Source: Dipteris shenzhenensis
Lineage: Eukaryota; Polypodiophyta; Polypodiopsida; Gleicheniales
Strand: one strand, 5' to 3'
DNA: 64,000 nt
NCBI GenBank assembly: GCA_047967505.1
Contig: CM106540.1
Shown here: in pieces, positions 31,814-44,384 of the stretch
How positions within the stretch are numbered: the first letter of the stretch is position 1
Layout: each line of letters begins with the position of its first letter
The notes under the pieces: generated by a model
Told to the model about the DNA's origin: nothing
Seen by the model: the letters and a program-made list of their open reading frames with translations, nothing else
Database searches by the model: none
Program-made: the position numbers and the translations under genes

Positions 31814-34686
31814 GTCCATGCATGAGCAAACCACATTATGTCAGGCCAGACATTGTCTTAAACTAAATGATCACAGGAAACTGGCAAAATGGGAGACTAG
31901 AGCAAGACAAAGAGCCTTCATAGATAAAGGTTGCTCTTCCAAAGAATTTTTCAAGAGTTTGCATCAGAGGAGAATCAAAACTGAAATTTGCAGAGTGCTT
32001 ATGCCTGATGGATCATGGACTACTTCACGGTCACAGCTTGCCTCCGTTTGTGTGCATCACTTCTCTTAGCAATTTGGCTCTGTAGCTCCTCCCTCGCAAC
32101 AGGTTTTGCTTGCACGAAATTTACTGTTGCAAAATGTTTCTCCAATCATTTCTCCTACTCAAGATTTGGAATTGGAGGAACCCTTTATTGAGAGGGAACT
32201 GTCAGATGCCATCAAATCAGGTGGCAGATGGAAATCCCCTGGATGGGATGGCTTGACAGTCGAGTTTTTTCTAGCATACTGGCCTCTTTTGAAGCATACA
32301 TTATTATCTATGGTGAATGTTGCATGGCAACATCAGAAAATGCCAGACACATGGAAGAGAGGTCTTGTTAAACTCATTCCTAAAAAACAAATTTGTGAGT
32401 CTTTGGCTGATTGGAGACCCATCACTCTTATGCCCATAATTTACAAAGTCACTACCAAAATGATTGTAGCTCGGCTAAAGGGGTTTTTACATGATGGGTT
32501 GCATCCTGCGCAATATGGTTTTGTTCCGCGTAGGCATATCACTGATAACATTGCTAATGCCTACATTGGAATTGAATATGCCAAATACACACAGCAGGAT
32601 GTTTTGTTATTGCAAGTTGATATTGCCAAAGCTTTTGATACAGTTCAGTGGGATTTTATTTCATCAACTATGCAGGCTTTGGGTTTTGGCACAAAAATGC
32701 AGCAACTCATCAATTGGCTATATCAAGATAGTGAAGCTGCCTGCATACTTTCAGGAGATATTTCTCCATCCTGGACTCTTGCTTGCTCTGTCAGACAAGG
32801 ATGTCCACTGAGTGCTTTACTTATTGCCATAGCCACTCATCCACTGCTTCAATATCTGGATCACCTCTTGGACACTGACCAGCTGCACGGTTTGGAGATC
32901 CTTGGCAGTCGCAGCATGATTGCTCAAGCATATGCTGATGATTCATTCTTTACTCCAAAAAATACTCGGGCTAATCTGTCCATGATCATGCATGCTCTTT
33001 CTACATATGGATTGGCTGCTGGCCTTCGGGTAAATTTTCAAAATCAAAATTATTGCCTTTACATGCACAGGACTGGCACAACCTTTTGTGGCCTGGGGAA
33101 ATTGTCCCTGCTTCTCAATTCATTCGACATCTTGGTTATCCTTTAGGCTGGGGACTCACCCATTCACAACAAACTGATTGGGTGCTAGTAAAGTTGAGGG
33201 CAAAACTTGAATATTGGAAGCTTGCAACTTGGCCATTACATGTTCGTCTGCGAATTACACAATCCATTTTGATAGCATACATACAATTTTATCTACCTCT
33301 TACTATGTTCACTAAGGCAGATTTAGTTTCATTTATGTCAGCTATCATGGAAATTTTCTGGCGTTCAAAACATGGCAAGAAAAGTCTCAGATTACTCTCC
33401 ATGCATCGTCTCTGTTCTCCAAAGATGCACGGGGGTCTGAACATTCTTAATATTCAAATGCATTTACTTGCTCACAGGGGGAAAATGATGATGCAGTTTC
33501 TACAAGGAGATCAGCCTTGGGCTTTTATGATTCACTCTCTCTTATTACATCTTCATACATCTGCTTTTGGGAATTGGCAGCCTACTTAGTGGGAATTTTT
33601 ATTTGGTTCTATCCAAGGCAAGATCAGAGGATGCCCTTTTGTCTCTTCTCTGCTTCTTGATTGGAAACACATTATTTCCCACTTGGAATGGAAAGGCAGG
33701 GACTCTCTCTCGGGCAACTCTTTGAGGGAAGAGAATCTCTTTTGGTCTAAAGTATTCCACCCACCTTTGGCCATACAAGAACCCCGACGTTCATATTTTC
33801 TCTCCTTCAAAGGCATTTCATCTGTGGCGGATGTACTTCAAGATGATGGCACAATTCTATCTTTTTCTTTGGCTGCTCACAAACATGGCCTGGGAGCTCA
33901 TTATCGTCCTTTATGGCATAAAATTTCAGCAATGCTCCAACCGTACTTGCCGGTACCTCATTTAGAAATTCAGCATCGGCTTGAGGATTGGATTTTACGC
34001 TCTCCTTCCTCACATGTCCGTCCATTGAAGCTTTCACATATCACAGTGTCATCATTGTATAGAGTGTTATTACCTCCACCTTGGATTTCCAACAGAGCAA
34101 ATACTGTTTGGCATATGGATCGTCCAATGAAGTGGTGGAGAAAAAGGCTGCGTCTCCTTTGGCATTACAAAGTCCCTCTTCAACAACAGCTTTTCCTATG
34201 GCGAGTTCTCCTTGGCATTTTTCCATCTGGACAGTTACTCACACACAGACATATTGCTTCAGCTGTTTGTCACAGATGCTCGCACTCTACTGAATCAGTG
34301 CTCCACATCTTTTGGTCCTGTCCAAATACTTCTGATCTCATTGCTCTCATCAGACAGAGGCTTCGACAGTGATTTCCTACTGTTACTTTTGGCAGATTTT
34401 TCTGGTTGTTTGGATTTCATCCCCAAAGACAGGGTTTTGATTTATTTTTTGTATGGGTGCGATATTGGAGCCTATGGACTTTATGGATGGATAGAAATCA
34501 TAGAGTCTTTGGTGATCCACTATTTTCATCCTTCCTTTTTTTCAAACGATCTCTGCAACAATCATTCTACGATTGTTTTCAAACTCGTTTGATTGATCAG
34601 GATGTGTATATAGTAGCTACTTCGCTTTTTGAAGCAGCTATGAATGTAATTATTCTATAGCAATAAAGATTTCTTCTCACAAAAAA

Positions 34687-34687
<1 letters not shown>

Positions 34688-34727
<40 letters not shown>
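34688..34727. repeat. (TG)20 microsatellite at the LINE 3' end
   Basis: A perfect dinucleotide tract follows the LINE poly-A without a spacer. It matches the arrangement at the LINE 3' ends between 59048 and 60540 read on their own strand. Confidence 0.95.
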
Positions 34728-35245
34728 CTCAACCTAACTACTACAAGCACCACATACTTTCCATTCATCATTCCTAACTTTTCTCTTTGCATTCCTTATC
34801 TTTGAGTTCATACAGTGTCAAGCTGTGGGCAATCTGATTACTATCATTTATATATTTGCAATTACTGTTCTGATGCACTAATCATGGATTCTTCAACAAT
34901 GGAAAAACACTCATTAGCAAGCCAGTATGATAAGCTCATAGTTTGGTTTCAGCATTCCTTACTCAACCAGTACTAGTTTGAATATCACTTACACATCCTT
35001 CATAAAATCTATAAGTATATTATCATTTTGCTGTCTAACCCTGCTGTACAGTTTGAATATCACTCAACCAGCACTAGTTTGAATATCACTTACACATCCT
35101 TCACAAAATCTGCGGTATATCATCATTTCACTGTCCAAACTTGCTATACAGTATTTTGCAATCCCTTAACTTTCAGTCTACATCTTACTTTCAAAACTTC
35201 ATTTCACCACCATGACCCAATAGAAAATAAAACGGCATACGAAGA
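34728..35245. repeat. Flank with a 98-bp imperfect tandem duplication
   Basis: Two copies beginning caaccag(t/c)actagtttgaatatcac start near 34965 and 35063, ending gctgtacag or gctatacag. No coding sequence seen in 34728-34960. Confidence 0.7.
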
Positions 35246-37147
35246 CAATTCACATGTGCAGATACTCCTCAACAGAATGCACGAGCTGAAAGGAAGAATG
35301 GGACTTTAGCAGACAGTGCTAGAGCAATGTTTGTGAAAAGCACCTTCCAAATCAGTATTGGGTAGAAGCAATAGCTACAACAAACTATTTGCTTAATCGG
35401 CTTCCTACCAAACTGATACAGGGTATGACTTCTTATGAAGCATTCACTGGACACAAGCCACACATTGGGCATCTCTGCATATTTGGTTGCATAGCATATG
35501 CCCAAATACATGATGATCATCATAGAAAATTGGATGTAAAGTCACACAAATGCATCATGTTGGCTACATTGAAGAAAGCAAAGCATACAAATTGTATGAT
35601 CCCATCAACCGCAAAGTCATTATCTCCAGAGATGTAATCTTTGATGAGGAATCAGAATGGAAAACCTCACCTACACAAGAGATAGAAGCATCGACTTCAC
35701 AGTCATCTACAGAATAGGTTGATGAAGAAGAGCAAGAATTGCCAGCAACACCCCAAGTAGAGCCACAACAGCTCAGACGGTCTACTAGAAAAAGCAGACC
35801 ACTAGCCAGATTGACATATGCTCAAAAAGGCAAAGCAATTCAGGTGGAAACCACCAACTATGCTCTAATGACTACCATCATGGCTACGGAAGAGCCAGTG
35901 TACTTCGAAGATGTAGTAGACAAGTCAGACTAGCAAAGTGCTATGAATGAAGAAATGGATTCTTTGTATAAGAATAATACTTGGGAATTATGCGACCTTC
36001 CACTAGGAAAGAAGGCCATAGCAAACAAATGGGTATACAAAGTGAAGTACAATCCAAATGGAAGTATTCATAGATATAAAGCTAGATTAGTTGCGAAAGG
36101 ATTTGCACAACAATATGGTCAAGACTATGATGAGACTTATACTCCAGTAGCAAAGATGGATTCCATACAGTTCTTGATATCACTAGCGACACTCAGCAAA
36201 TGGAATGTGTATCAGCTCGATGTCAAGAATGCATTTCTCAATGGTTACCTAGATGAGGAAGTCTACATGCAACAACCAACAAGTTATGTTGAACCAGAAA
36301 GGAGAATAAGGTTTGCCATCTCAAGAAAAGTCTCTACAGCTTAAAACAAGCACCTAGAAGTTGGTACAGTAGAATTGACAAGTATTTTGCTGATCTGGGA
36401 TACATGAAATCCAATGCAAATCATACTCTCTACTACAAAGTTCAAGGGGAAGACATTACTATTGCACTTTTGTACGTAGATGACCTGATTGTGACAGGAA
36501 GCAAGGATAGCTTCATCAGAAAATTGAAACAAGACTTATCTGCAGAGTTCGACATGAAGGATCTTGGACTTATGCACTATTGTCTTGGAATTGAGTTTTG
36601 GAGAGATTCAGATACCACATTCATGAGTCAGCTCAAGTATGTTGACAGTCTCCTAAAGAAGTTTCATATGGCAAATTACAAGATTTCAGCCACTCCCATG
36701 GAACAGAGTTTGAAACTTACTAAAGATTCAAAAAAGCCTACAGTCAATGACAGATACTACATGCAGCTCATTGGATCTCTTATATATCTGACAATCACAC
36801 GGCCAGATATTTGTTATGCAGTAAGCTCACTAGCACAGTTTATGGCAAATCCAAAACAATCTCACTAGAATGCAGCCAAAAGAGTCTTGAGATACATCAG
36901 AGGTACAAGACAGTTTGGGATAGAATATAGAGGAAGTCATCCACGGTTGCATGGATACTGTGACAGTGACTATGCTAGAGATCATGAGACTAGGAGATTG
37001 ACAGAGGGATATGCATTTTTCCTTGGTCAAGGTGCTATATCATTGTTGTCAAACAAACAACCAACTGTTTCTTTGTCTTTGACTGAAGCAGAATATAGGG
37101 CACTCACTACAAGGCATGTGAGGCTACAACGGGCTTCCCACCATTAA
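35246..37147 (+). pseudogene. Copia pol fragment (integrase end to RNase H)
   Basis: It begins in the integrase core (TPQQNARAERKNGTLAD, Gly-to-Ala in the QQNG motif) and runs through FGCIAYAQI, frameshifts to YDPINRKVIISRDVIF, then RT: NTWELCDLPLGKK, ANKWVYKVK, ARLVAKGFAQQ, QLDVKNAFLNGYL. A second frameshift near 36305 leads to LKKSLYSLKQAPRSWY and YVDDLIVTG. RNase H has CDSDYARDHETRR and LTEAEYRALT, and is cut off at about 37110. Nonsense changes include SD*QSAM and QSH*NAAKR, where Trp is usual. No LTRs were found, so both ends have been lost. Confidence 0.88.
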
Positions 37148-37430
37148 CAAACTTGGACAGTATTACACAAGTGATGACATGAATGCGGTGATCCTGTTAG
37201 CTCTTTCCTACTGCTTTCGTAGGAAGAGCTGGGTTCCCTCAGTATGCAAGGTTCCGAGGCTTTTTGACACCTATAGATATATTGGGGTTGTCGGTTGTAG
37301 TATATGTGTAGCTTAGGACCTCGAGTCGTGTTCCGATGAGAAACGTAGGCTTAAGTGTGGTAAGCAAACAAAGTGCATGCATGTGTAAAAGGAACGTGTA
37401 TCATCATGATTGAGGTAATGAAGGCTTTCG
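37148..37430. other. Non-coding stretch with a 12-bp stem-loop
   Basis: agctctttcctac at about 37199 pairs with gtaggaagagct at about 37219 across a short loop. No gene recognised. Confidence 0.35.
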
Positions 37431-37439
37431 CCTTTATGG

Positions 37440-37680
37440 GGGGTTGTAGGGTTTAGGAGGAGCTTAAGGGTTAGAAGGAGGTTCCAGGGTTCAGAAGGAG
37501 GTTCCAGGGTTTAGAAGGAGTCCAGGGTTAGAAGGAGGTTCCAAGGTTTAGAAGGAGTTCCAAGGTTTAGAAGGAGATTCTAGGGTTTAGAAGGAGGTTC
37601 CAGGGTAAGAAGGAGGTTCCAGAGTTTAGAAGGAGTTCTAGGGTTTAGGAGTCCAGGGTTAGAAGGTTGGATTTACATGC
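37440..37680. repeat. About 21-bp minisatellite with telomere-like agggtttag
   Basis: About eleven imperfect units of the form ccagggtttagaaggaggtt, with 16-22 bp length variants. The embedded agggttta equals the plant telomere heptamer in register only once per unit, so this is a minisatellite and not a telomeric tract. Confidence 0.8.
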
Positions 37681-38617
37681 TGTGAGAAATTTCATGACAT
37701 GAGCTTCAACATATTCATGCAAATGGCCCTTGAACTTCTAGGTTTTCACGTGGACTTTATTGAGCAGTTCAAGAAGTCTCCCTTTCTTTGTTGAACTTAG
37801 AACTGGCATGGCTGAGGCAACAACACCTTTACCCAAACGAGGACCTAAATAAGTTATAGCCAAAGGTCCTCCCATTTGAGCAGTAGTAAGGCTCGGCACC
37901 ACAGGCCCATATGGCTGCAAGGGCATGGGTGAAAAACCAAGAGCCTTGATGATGAAGACCATAGTGGTGGATTGTCCTAGTGTTGAAGGTACTACCCTTG
38001 GCCCTCAATTAGTTTACCTCTTTCCCTGGCACCATGGGTTCATAGCAGAGGACATGGAGACTCACGACATTCCTTGTGTCTCGATGAGGCTACTTCTCTT
38101 GAGGTTCCTATGGGATTACAAGGCCATTCTTCCTTCATTGTTAATCCTTTTTGGGTTCTTTTGTCCACCTTCACACGTGTGGAGAAGTGGAAACCATCAA
38201 TGTTTGATGCCATGATGAAGGACCAAGTGTATCGCATGATGCACAAGTGGATGGGCCTGTAGGGGGAAATGGGTTTGTAGCTCACCTTTGGTGCCTCAAC
38301 TCATTTTCACATAGGTTTCACCTCGAGAGGCTGTAGTAGGAGCGATTTTCCCGAGGTATTGCTCACTCACCCGCATTACTAGAGACACTTCAATAGTGCA
38401 CCGAGTTGTTTGGGTTAGATGTCTCCTTCATGATGTACTAGGCTCCAAAGGTAGGGATTGAGTGAGTTGTGACCTTGTTATGCCGGCGGGACAGAGATAC
38501 ATATTTACTTTCTCTCCCAACCCCCATCGAAGTCATAGAGGTCTTGTTTTTTTGGGCAGGCTCTTGCATATAGGTGAGCCTTGTTTTCTACCACCACATC
38601 CCCCCATGAGCTAGACC
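37681..38617. other. Unassigned stretch upstream of a LINE relic
   Basis: Several short frames on both strands, none recognised. By position it may be the decayed ORF1 and spacer of the LINE relic that begins at 38618. Confidence 0.35.
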
Positions 38618-40320
38618 ATGGTGAGTTGGAACATGCATGGGCTCCATGACCACACATGTAGTCATTCATAGTATTTGATACTTTAACAAGAGTTGCAGAG
38701 AGAATTGGTAGGATGGACAATAGACTTTCTTTTGATTCAAGAGCATAGGTTTTTGGGAGCGGACATTGGACATTGTTACCTCCTCCTTGGGATAGGCCTA
38801 GAGGTTTGTCCCCACCAATAGGTCCGAGTGGAGGGGTCTACATGTCAGTCTCCTAGACAATGTCCTTGGAGGTCTTTGATTAGAGTGAGATCATCACAAG
38901 TCAAAAAATTTAAATAGGTCTATGGGTAGGTGAGTCCAAGACTGGGATCCTGAATGTGTATGCACCCACTTGCAAACACTAACTTGATTTTTGCAGGTGG
39001 TTGATAGAGTGCCTCCCAAATGTTTACTCCTAGATTGTTGGAGGTGACTTCAACAGTCTAGAGTTTGCAGGTTGGGAGGTGCCTCTTTTACTGAGATGCC
39101 AGCAATAGTAAAGAGGAGCGGCTTGCAGCTCATCTCTGTGATCAATGGTAGAGGCCCTTGAAGGGAGGCAGAGTTTACTAGGCTCCCTGTTAGCCTCCAC
39201 TTTTCTTATGGATAGAGGAGGCATGATGGACTGCTATAGCGTCTTGACATATTTTACATTAGGGACTAGGTGCTGCAAAGAGGAGGCTCCATAGGTATTC
39301 TAGCGAGTACCACAATGTCAAACCACCCTCTGAGTGTACTTCAACTAGAGTAGCCTTGCCTTGGACTACCGCAAAATGGGGTTTGCATCCTAAATGATCT
39401 CGTTCAAGAGGAGGGGGAGCCAGAGGGGGGGCCCAGAGAGGGTTGGGCATCGTTGGGTAGCAAATGTGATCTAGAGGAGCAGACAAGAGCTACAATCCTT
39501 GGCCCTTAGACAAAGCCATGATCTTCAAGAGTGGGAGAGAGCATTTCATTGTGACCTTTCATCTGTAGAGAGACTCAAGAGTAGGATTCAAGCTTCGAGT
39601 GGCTCAATGATCATTTAGAAAGTGTGCTGCTCAACGTGCAAGCCATTGAGGTTGGTCGAGCTGAGTTGTTGTACCACACCTCCTAGCCTAGGCTAGATGG
39701 ATGCAAGAGGGGGACAAGATGACTAGGTAGTTATTCCAGACCACTGGGCCATGGCTAGCAAGACTTAACTTTAAAATTTGCAGGATGTACATGGGTAGAT
39801 GCACATGGACCATCAGGACATCCTTGAGTTGACCATAGACTTCTATCAACAACTATTTTAATCTCTAGAGGGGTCACCTATGACTCTTGTAGCCTAAGAG
39901 ACATCTTGGGAGAAGGTGCCATCAGTATGGCTAGAGGATCTATTCATAAACGAGGAGCTCTTGGAGGCCCTTCAGGCCCTTCTTCCTCATAAGTGACTTG
40001 GGGAGGATGGCTTGAACCCAAGTTTCTTTTGTTGTTTTTGGGAGCATATTCTCACCCCGCTTAGGTTGTCTTGCTACTAGGAGATTGTTGACTCAGGCTC
40101 CCTTCCATAGTCTTTGATCCAACTCAGGCTACTTGATATCATCCCATGACATGTAGACCAGTTATGTTCAAGAATGCAGTAACATGGAAATCATCTTTAC
40201 CTTTTGGGAGAAAGTAGTTGCGCCATGGAGGAGGCACAGTCTCTTGCCATCCTTCTCTTGGACTTTGAGAAGGCATACGATAGTGTGGAGTGGTACTTCT
40301 TGGAGGGCACCATGCAGAGA
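38618..40320 (+). pseudogene. Old LINE relic: endonuclease and start of RT
   Basis: Landmarks of an L1-type ORF2 occur in the right order and spacing across frameshifts and stops. The start is MVSWNMHGLHDHTC (38618), then LLIQEHRFLGADIG (about 38730), LNVYAPT (about 38950), VGGDFNSLEF (about 39038), GEDGLNPSFFCCFWEHIL (about 39990) and LLLDFEKAYDSVEW (about 40255). It breaks off there at a minisatellite, so the RT palm, zinc finger and tail are absent. It is much older than the LINEs at 25-34 kb and 59-64 kb. Confidence 0.7.
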
Positions 40321-40324
40321 TGAG

Positions 40325-40435
40325 AATGATACAGTCACATGGAGGTCATATGGTCACAAGGATGACACAGTGACTTGGAAAGGACATGGTCACTAGGACG
40401 GCATAGTACATAGTCACGAGGAGGACATGGAAACC
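40325..40435. repeat. Minisatellite of gtcac/aggacatgg units
   Basis: Imperfect units of about 17-25 bp (acagtcacatggaggtcat, atggtcacaaggatgacac) directly follow the LINE relic. Confidence 0.6.
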
Positions 40436-42480
40436 TACCAACAAGCAAAGGGCCATGCATCAAGGGTCTTCATGTCACAAAGTCTAACTTAGCTAGACTA
40501 ATAGGTGGCACATATGCTCCATTCGGCCTTGTCAAATATAGTGTGGCTGCATGTGATACAAATGGAGTAGTTATGATGCACTGACTTGGCACAAGCTGGC
40601 CGTTGCATAAGACATGAAGAGAATTAGCAGCAGGATGGCTAAAGGATGAGGGGACAGCCAATAGGAGGGAGGGATAAGATTTCCTACTACAAAAGGTAAG
40701 GGTGAAGAGGAGAGATGATAGGTATGGGGATTCATTCCAGAATTGTACGGGGATTGAGAATGGGAGAGAGGCTACAGAGAGAGAGAGGTTAGAGCTACAA
40801 TCTCACCTAAGAGAGAGAGGCTAGAGCTACAAGCTCACCTGTTGCATTGTTATGTTGTATTGCTATCTTGGATGAGTGATCTCTGTTTCATCTTGAGGCA
40901 GATTGGTGTACAAGGCTCTATTTCCATTCTATGCTGTATCTGGTTTGCATTGTGCCATCGTGTCACCAACATTGCTCTTTCTTGTCTCCTTTCAAAGTTA
41001 GTTCTTTCTATTCTGATTCACAACACTCCTTAGCATCCTCCTTTGTCACCACGTGCAATCCTTGCATGAGAGTAGTGTAATGTCATAGGTCCACGCATCA
41101 CCCACTCTATGCTTCTCACATTAGTAGCCTTAGGCCTCTGGCAACACCTGTGAAAGTGAGCAGACCTCCCCTTCAGATAGTTTATGGCAATCTTGGTGGG
41201 CACTGCTCGTGTTGAGTAGAAAAGAGTGAAGTGGTCTTTTAGGGCCTTAAAAGAGAGATTTTATGCCGAGTGGTTTTAATACCCTTGAGGGAGAGAGTGA
41301 GAGAATAAGAAGGTACTTGAGAAGAGTGGAGAGAAGGCTCTCTATAGATCAAACACAATATAAGAAGCATTACGTGCGACGGAAGTGGTAGAAGTCCTCT
41401 AGCCGAGCATGAAGTGAACCCATTGGCATAGTTGTAAGAGCTAGGAACTTTGTCAAATCTCTCATTGACTTGGACTAGTAAGATCCGTGGTGGTCAAGAT
41501 CGAGACTCTGAAGGGGAAGAAGATTTGCAAAGCATGGAACGCGTCAAAGAGGAAGGCACTAAGTATGAGGCTTCATCCAAATCTCATATAGTTCAACTTC
41601 TCCCATCCCACAACTATGTATCAACAACATCATCTATGGGGATGGCCAGTGGTCACCATCCAACTTGACACAATAGACTGGTAAGGGTGCTATGTCGTCT
41701 CTTATGAACAACTCGGTTTCCTTCCGAATCTAACCTCTATCTCTTTTCGCTCCGGTCATGTCCCTACCTTCCATAAGTGTTTCACCTCCTCCTTTGGTTG
41801 CGCTATCCTTTCCACTATCCCTCTCCTTCCTTGCTCACCCATCATTCATAGCTTCCTCTCTAATCACACCCTCTCTCAACTCCTCTCCCATCATCAGTAA
41901 CTCCCTCACCTTTTATGTTCTCATCCCCTGCATTTTTATCCATGGTGCCTTCAATACCTTGTGTACCACCCTCCTTTTCATCCTCATTGCTCTCCCAGTC
42001 TACATTGGCATCAGTAATTCCTTTAGCACTGTCACCTTCTACTTTGGTAGTAGAATGGGTCTCCACTCCACAAGTGCGAGGGTGGTGTCAAGGGAGCTAA
42101 GCTAGAGGGGGAAGATGTCCCTCCCATAGATGGTAACCTCCTAAATGTGGTCCCCTTCTAGTGCCAAGCTTGCCTAAATCCAATCTCTCACCTGTCTCCT
42201 CATGGGCATGAGGCCAACTATTCTACCACCACTGCTCTCTCCTAAAGTGGCTACATTGCTTTCATTACCTGGTGTTTGTCTTATGGAGACAGAAGAACCT
42301 TAACAGTAGAGAGAGTCAAGGGCACTACCATGTGAGCCCCTCTGGCCAGACCAATGGTCACGACCAAGACCTAGTCTTCAGAAGAATAAGCTCAAATGAT
42401 ACGTTGCCAAAAGGAGGGGAAAAAAAAAATAACTAAAAAGGCTAGCTACTGCAAAGGGCTTATGAGCAAGGAAGCCTAAG
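40436..42480. other. Gene-poor stretch, nothing recognised
   Basis: It contains a short duplication of gagagaggctagagctacaa (about 40780-40835). An acidic - strand frame (41860-42066) and a hydrophobic + frame over the same place have no family match. It may include the lost 3' part of the Gypsy-like element whose gag lies just to the right on the - strand. Confidence 0.3.
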
Positions 42481-42499
42481 GAATGACGTTAGGACAATG

Positions 42500-44384
42500 G
42501 CATTGTCAGGTCTCATGATTTCCTCATTGTGTGCAATGAGCACAAGGCCTTGCCCTAAGGCGAGGGCACTAGTTGGTGGGATGATTCCCCGTGCAGATGC
42601 CACACCACATGTTGTCGCGCCTTGGGAATGGGTGACGATTACTAAGGGCTTCTTTAACCATTACTCCCTTTAATTGTTGGCTTAGGTGATTCAAAAGGTT
42701 GGTAGCGAACTCTTCCATGTCCATGCCCTTGGTAGGAGGGGTTGTTTCCTTGGCTTCACCTAAACTAGTGGTCTTAATGGTTTGAGATACTTCTGATGAC
42801 ACCACTTGAGACTTCTCTCCTTGGGTTTTCTCCTTCATGTTATCACCTAGGCATATAGCAGTCTTGCTGCACAACTCAAATGGCATGGGAGTCTTTTGCA
42901 AAGAGACGGTCATGGAGCTTGGAGTCCCATAGCCCTATGAGAAACCATGGCAATAGTTGTGCATCGCTTATCCTCTCCTGTAGTTTGCACTGTGAGTTCA
43001 ACTACTCAATTCGGGCAATGTAATCAAGAAGGGACTTGATCTCCTTCTACTTAGCCTTGTATAGTTGGTTAATGGGACTCCATTTGGGACCACTGGGGGA
43101 AAACCCCACTATGAATGACCGTCTCACAATGTATCCCAATTGATTTTCTCGTCGGGGTTTAGAGCCTGTGCCCTTGGCCTACCTCACCATTCAGGCTCTG
43201 CCCAAAACCATTGACTTTATCTTTGTCTCAAATGTCCCCAAAAGTTTCGCAAATCTTCTTAAATCTCTCAACATGGGACACTAAGTCTCCTTAACCCAAG
43301 CATTTTGTGATAAGTTTGGCGATGGTGATCAACTTACTCCTCGATGGGTTAGTATCCCTTCAAGTAAAGGTTCTTGGCATGGCCTCCCTTCCTAGGGCTT
43401 ACACTAGGATCCTCATAGCTTCTTCGGTAATCATCATTTGTGGTGCAAGAAGATTTACTAGTGGCGGCGCCACTGCCCCATAAGTAGGTTGTTCTAGAGG
43501 AGGATTATAGGATGTTGTAGGTTGGACAAAGGTAGGATTGGTAGTTTCTAACCCATTAGGTCCTAGGGCTGGCATACATGGCAGGCTCGGTCTTACGGGT
43601 TACATTGGTGGTGGCCTAGGCATAGGCATAATTAAGTTGGGAACAAGTCTATAAGGAGCAGCCGCCGGATAGGGAGTATTCTCTAGGCCACTTCCCCAAG
43701 TTGGATATAACAGGGATTGAGAAGCCAGCATTCTAGGCAAAGTATCCTCCCTAGTATCATTCTGCTCATTCATTTGTGCCATCAAATTTTGTGACCGATA
43801 GTCACTTGGCATCCTAGGATCAAAGGTGTCACTAAATGAGGATCCTCCCTCATAGAAGTGTACATGTGGTGCTATAGTACTCACTGATATGATTGGATTG
43901 CTGCACTCCACATAGCCTTGGTGGTTGATTAGTGTTGGCCCTATGGCACCTCTTGCACTCAATTTTCCCTCCCAGATGGATTAACCATCTCAGTTGGTTC
44001 TGGCAGTCCAAATCTTCCAATCATATTGGTGAAATTTTCTTGGAGCCAAGAGGCTCTGGTAGCATTGGGGGAATGAGATCGAACCAAGCTAGAAATAGGA
44101 GCCATGGAGTCTCCAAGATTTAGGTTTTGACTCCTCTCTTCAACAAAACTCATGGAATATTCTAAGCTAGAGATATCAATATGGGATGGTCCATGTACAA
44201 AGTGTAAGCTGAGTGCTAAATTACCAGATTGAATTGATGCCAGGCTAGGCACTTGGCCGGACAAGATGTTATTGGAAGCACTATCTTCCGGTTCAGGATC
44301 AGATGTAAGATAGGAAGCACTATCTTCCAACTCAAGCTCAGATGTAAGCACCAGGTGGACTATTGAAGATGGAGACCTGGGCAA
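42500..44384 (-). pseudogene. Gypsy-like gag relic with two zinc knuckles
   Basis: Read on the - strand from 44384, the protein starts MPRSPSSIVHLV with an acidic, Ser-rich N-terminus carrying a small duplication (ELEDSAS, PEPEDSAS). After a few stops comes a Pro/Met-rich segment (43962-43600). Then GDLVSHVERFKKICETFGD (about 43290) has the form of a retrotransposon_gag helix. The C-terminus has WCGICTGNHPTN*CP and CAHCTQ*GNHET*QC (about 42590-42500), two knuckle-like CCHC patterns broken by TAG and TGA codons. No protease or RT was found further along. Assignment to Gypsy over another LTR group rests on the gag pattern alone. Confidence 0.5.

Larger units (their letters stand above)
26276..31818 (-). 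mobile_element. Full-length Copia element inside the LINE, TSD gtcca
   Basis: The element spans 26281-31813 (5,533 bp) on the - strand. It is bounded by TG…CA LTRs of 353 bp (26281-26633) and 352 bp (31462-31813), and by the 5-bp target duplicate gtcca at 26276-26280 and 31814-31818. The LTRs differ by about seven substitutions and two small indels, roughly 2% divergence. The primer site is at 31449-31461 and the polypurine tract at 26634-26644. Its LTR terminus is also found as a scar at 3583-3650. Confidence 0.97.
25284..34660 (+). pseudogene. LINE ORF2 (endonuclease-RT), split by Copia at codon 333
   Basis: Joined frame 25284-26280 plus 31819-34660, about 1,280 codons. The endonuclease has TLNVQGM, the catalytic Glu in ALQEHNQH, SVYAPQ, GDFNNAP and SDHAPLWL. 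RT has WKSPGWDGLTVEFF, DWRPITLMPIIYK, QYGFVPRRH, DIAKAFDTVQW, VRQGCPLSALL and AYADDSFF (YADD box). The tail has QQLFLWRVLLGIFPSG and CHRCSHSTESVLHIFWSC, the zinc-binding motif of plant non-LTR RTs. Damage: TAG near 32067, a frameshift near 33045, TAG 33587 and TGA 34370 (Arg in the copy at 59317). Copia insertion came after or during this decay. It begins ATGACTGCTCAC, the first ATG of the frame. Confidence 0.93.
24847..34727 (+). mobile_element. LINE (L1-type) interrupted by a Copia element
   Basis: LINE parts are 24847-26280 and 31819-34687; 26281-31818 is a nested Copia plus one target duplicate. Order: end of ORF1, a 56-bp spacer, then ORF2 with APE-type endonuclease, reverse transcriptase and a C-terminal Cys-His domain. 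A 3' UTR ends ttcttctcac, then A7 and a (TG)20 tract (34688-34727). Removing the Copia restores one continuous ORF2 frame. The 3' end matches the LINE copy at 59317-59811, and the ORF2 matches the copy at 60542-64000. The 5' end is lost in the gap. Confidence 0.93.

Noticed and set aside
37148-37430. Possible 5S rRNA-like or small-RNA gene (gaatgcggtgatcctg)
   Set aside because: Only a few bases recall 5S rRNA; the internal control region is not present and the rest does not align.
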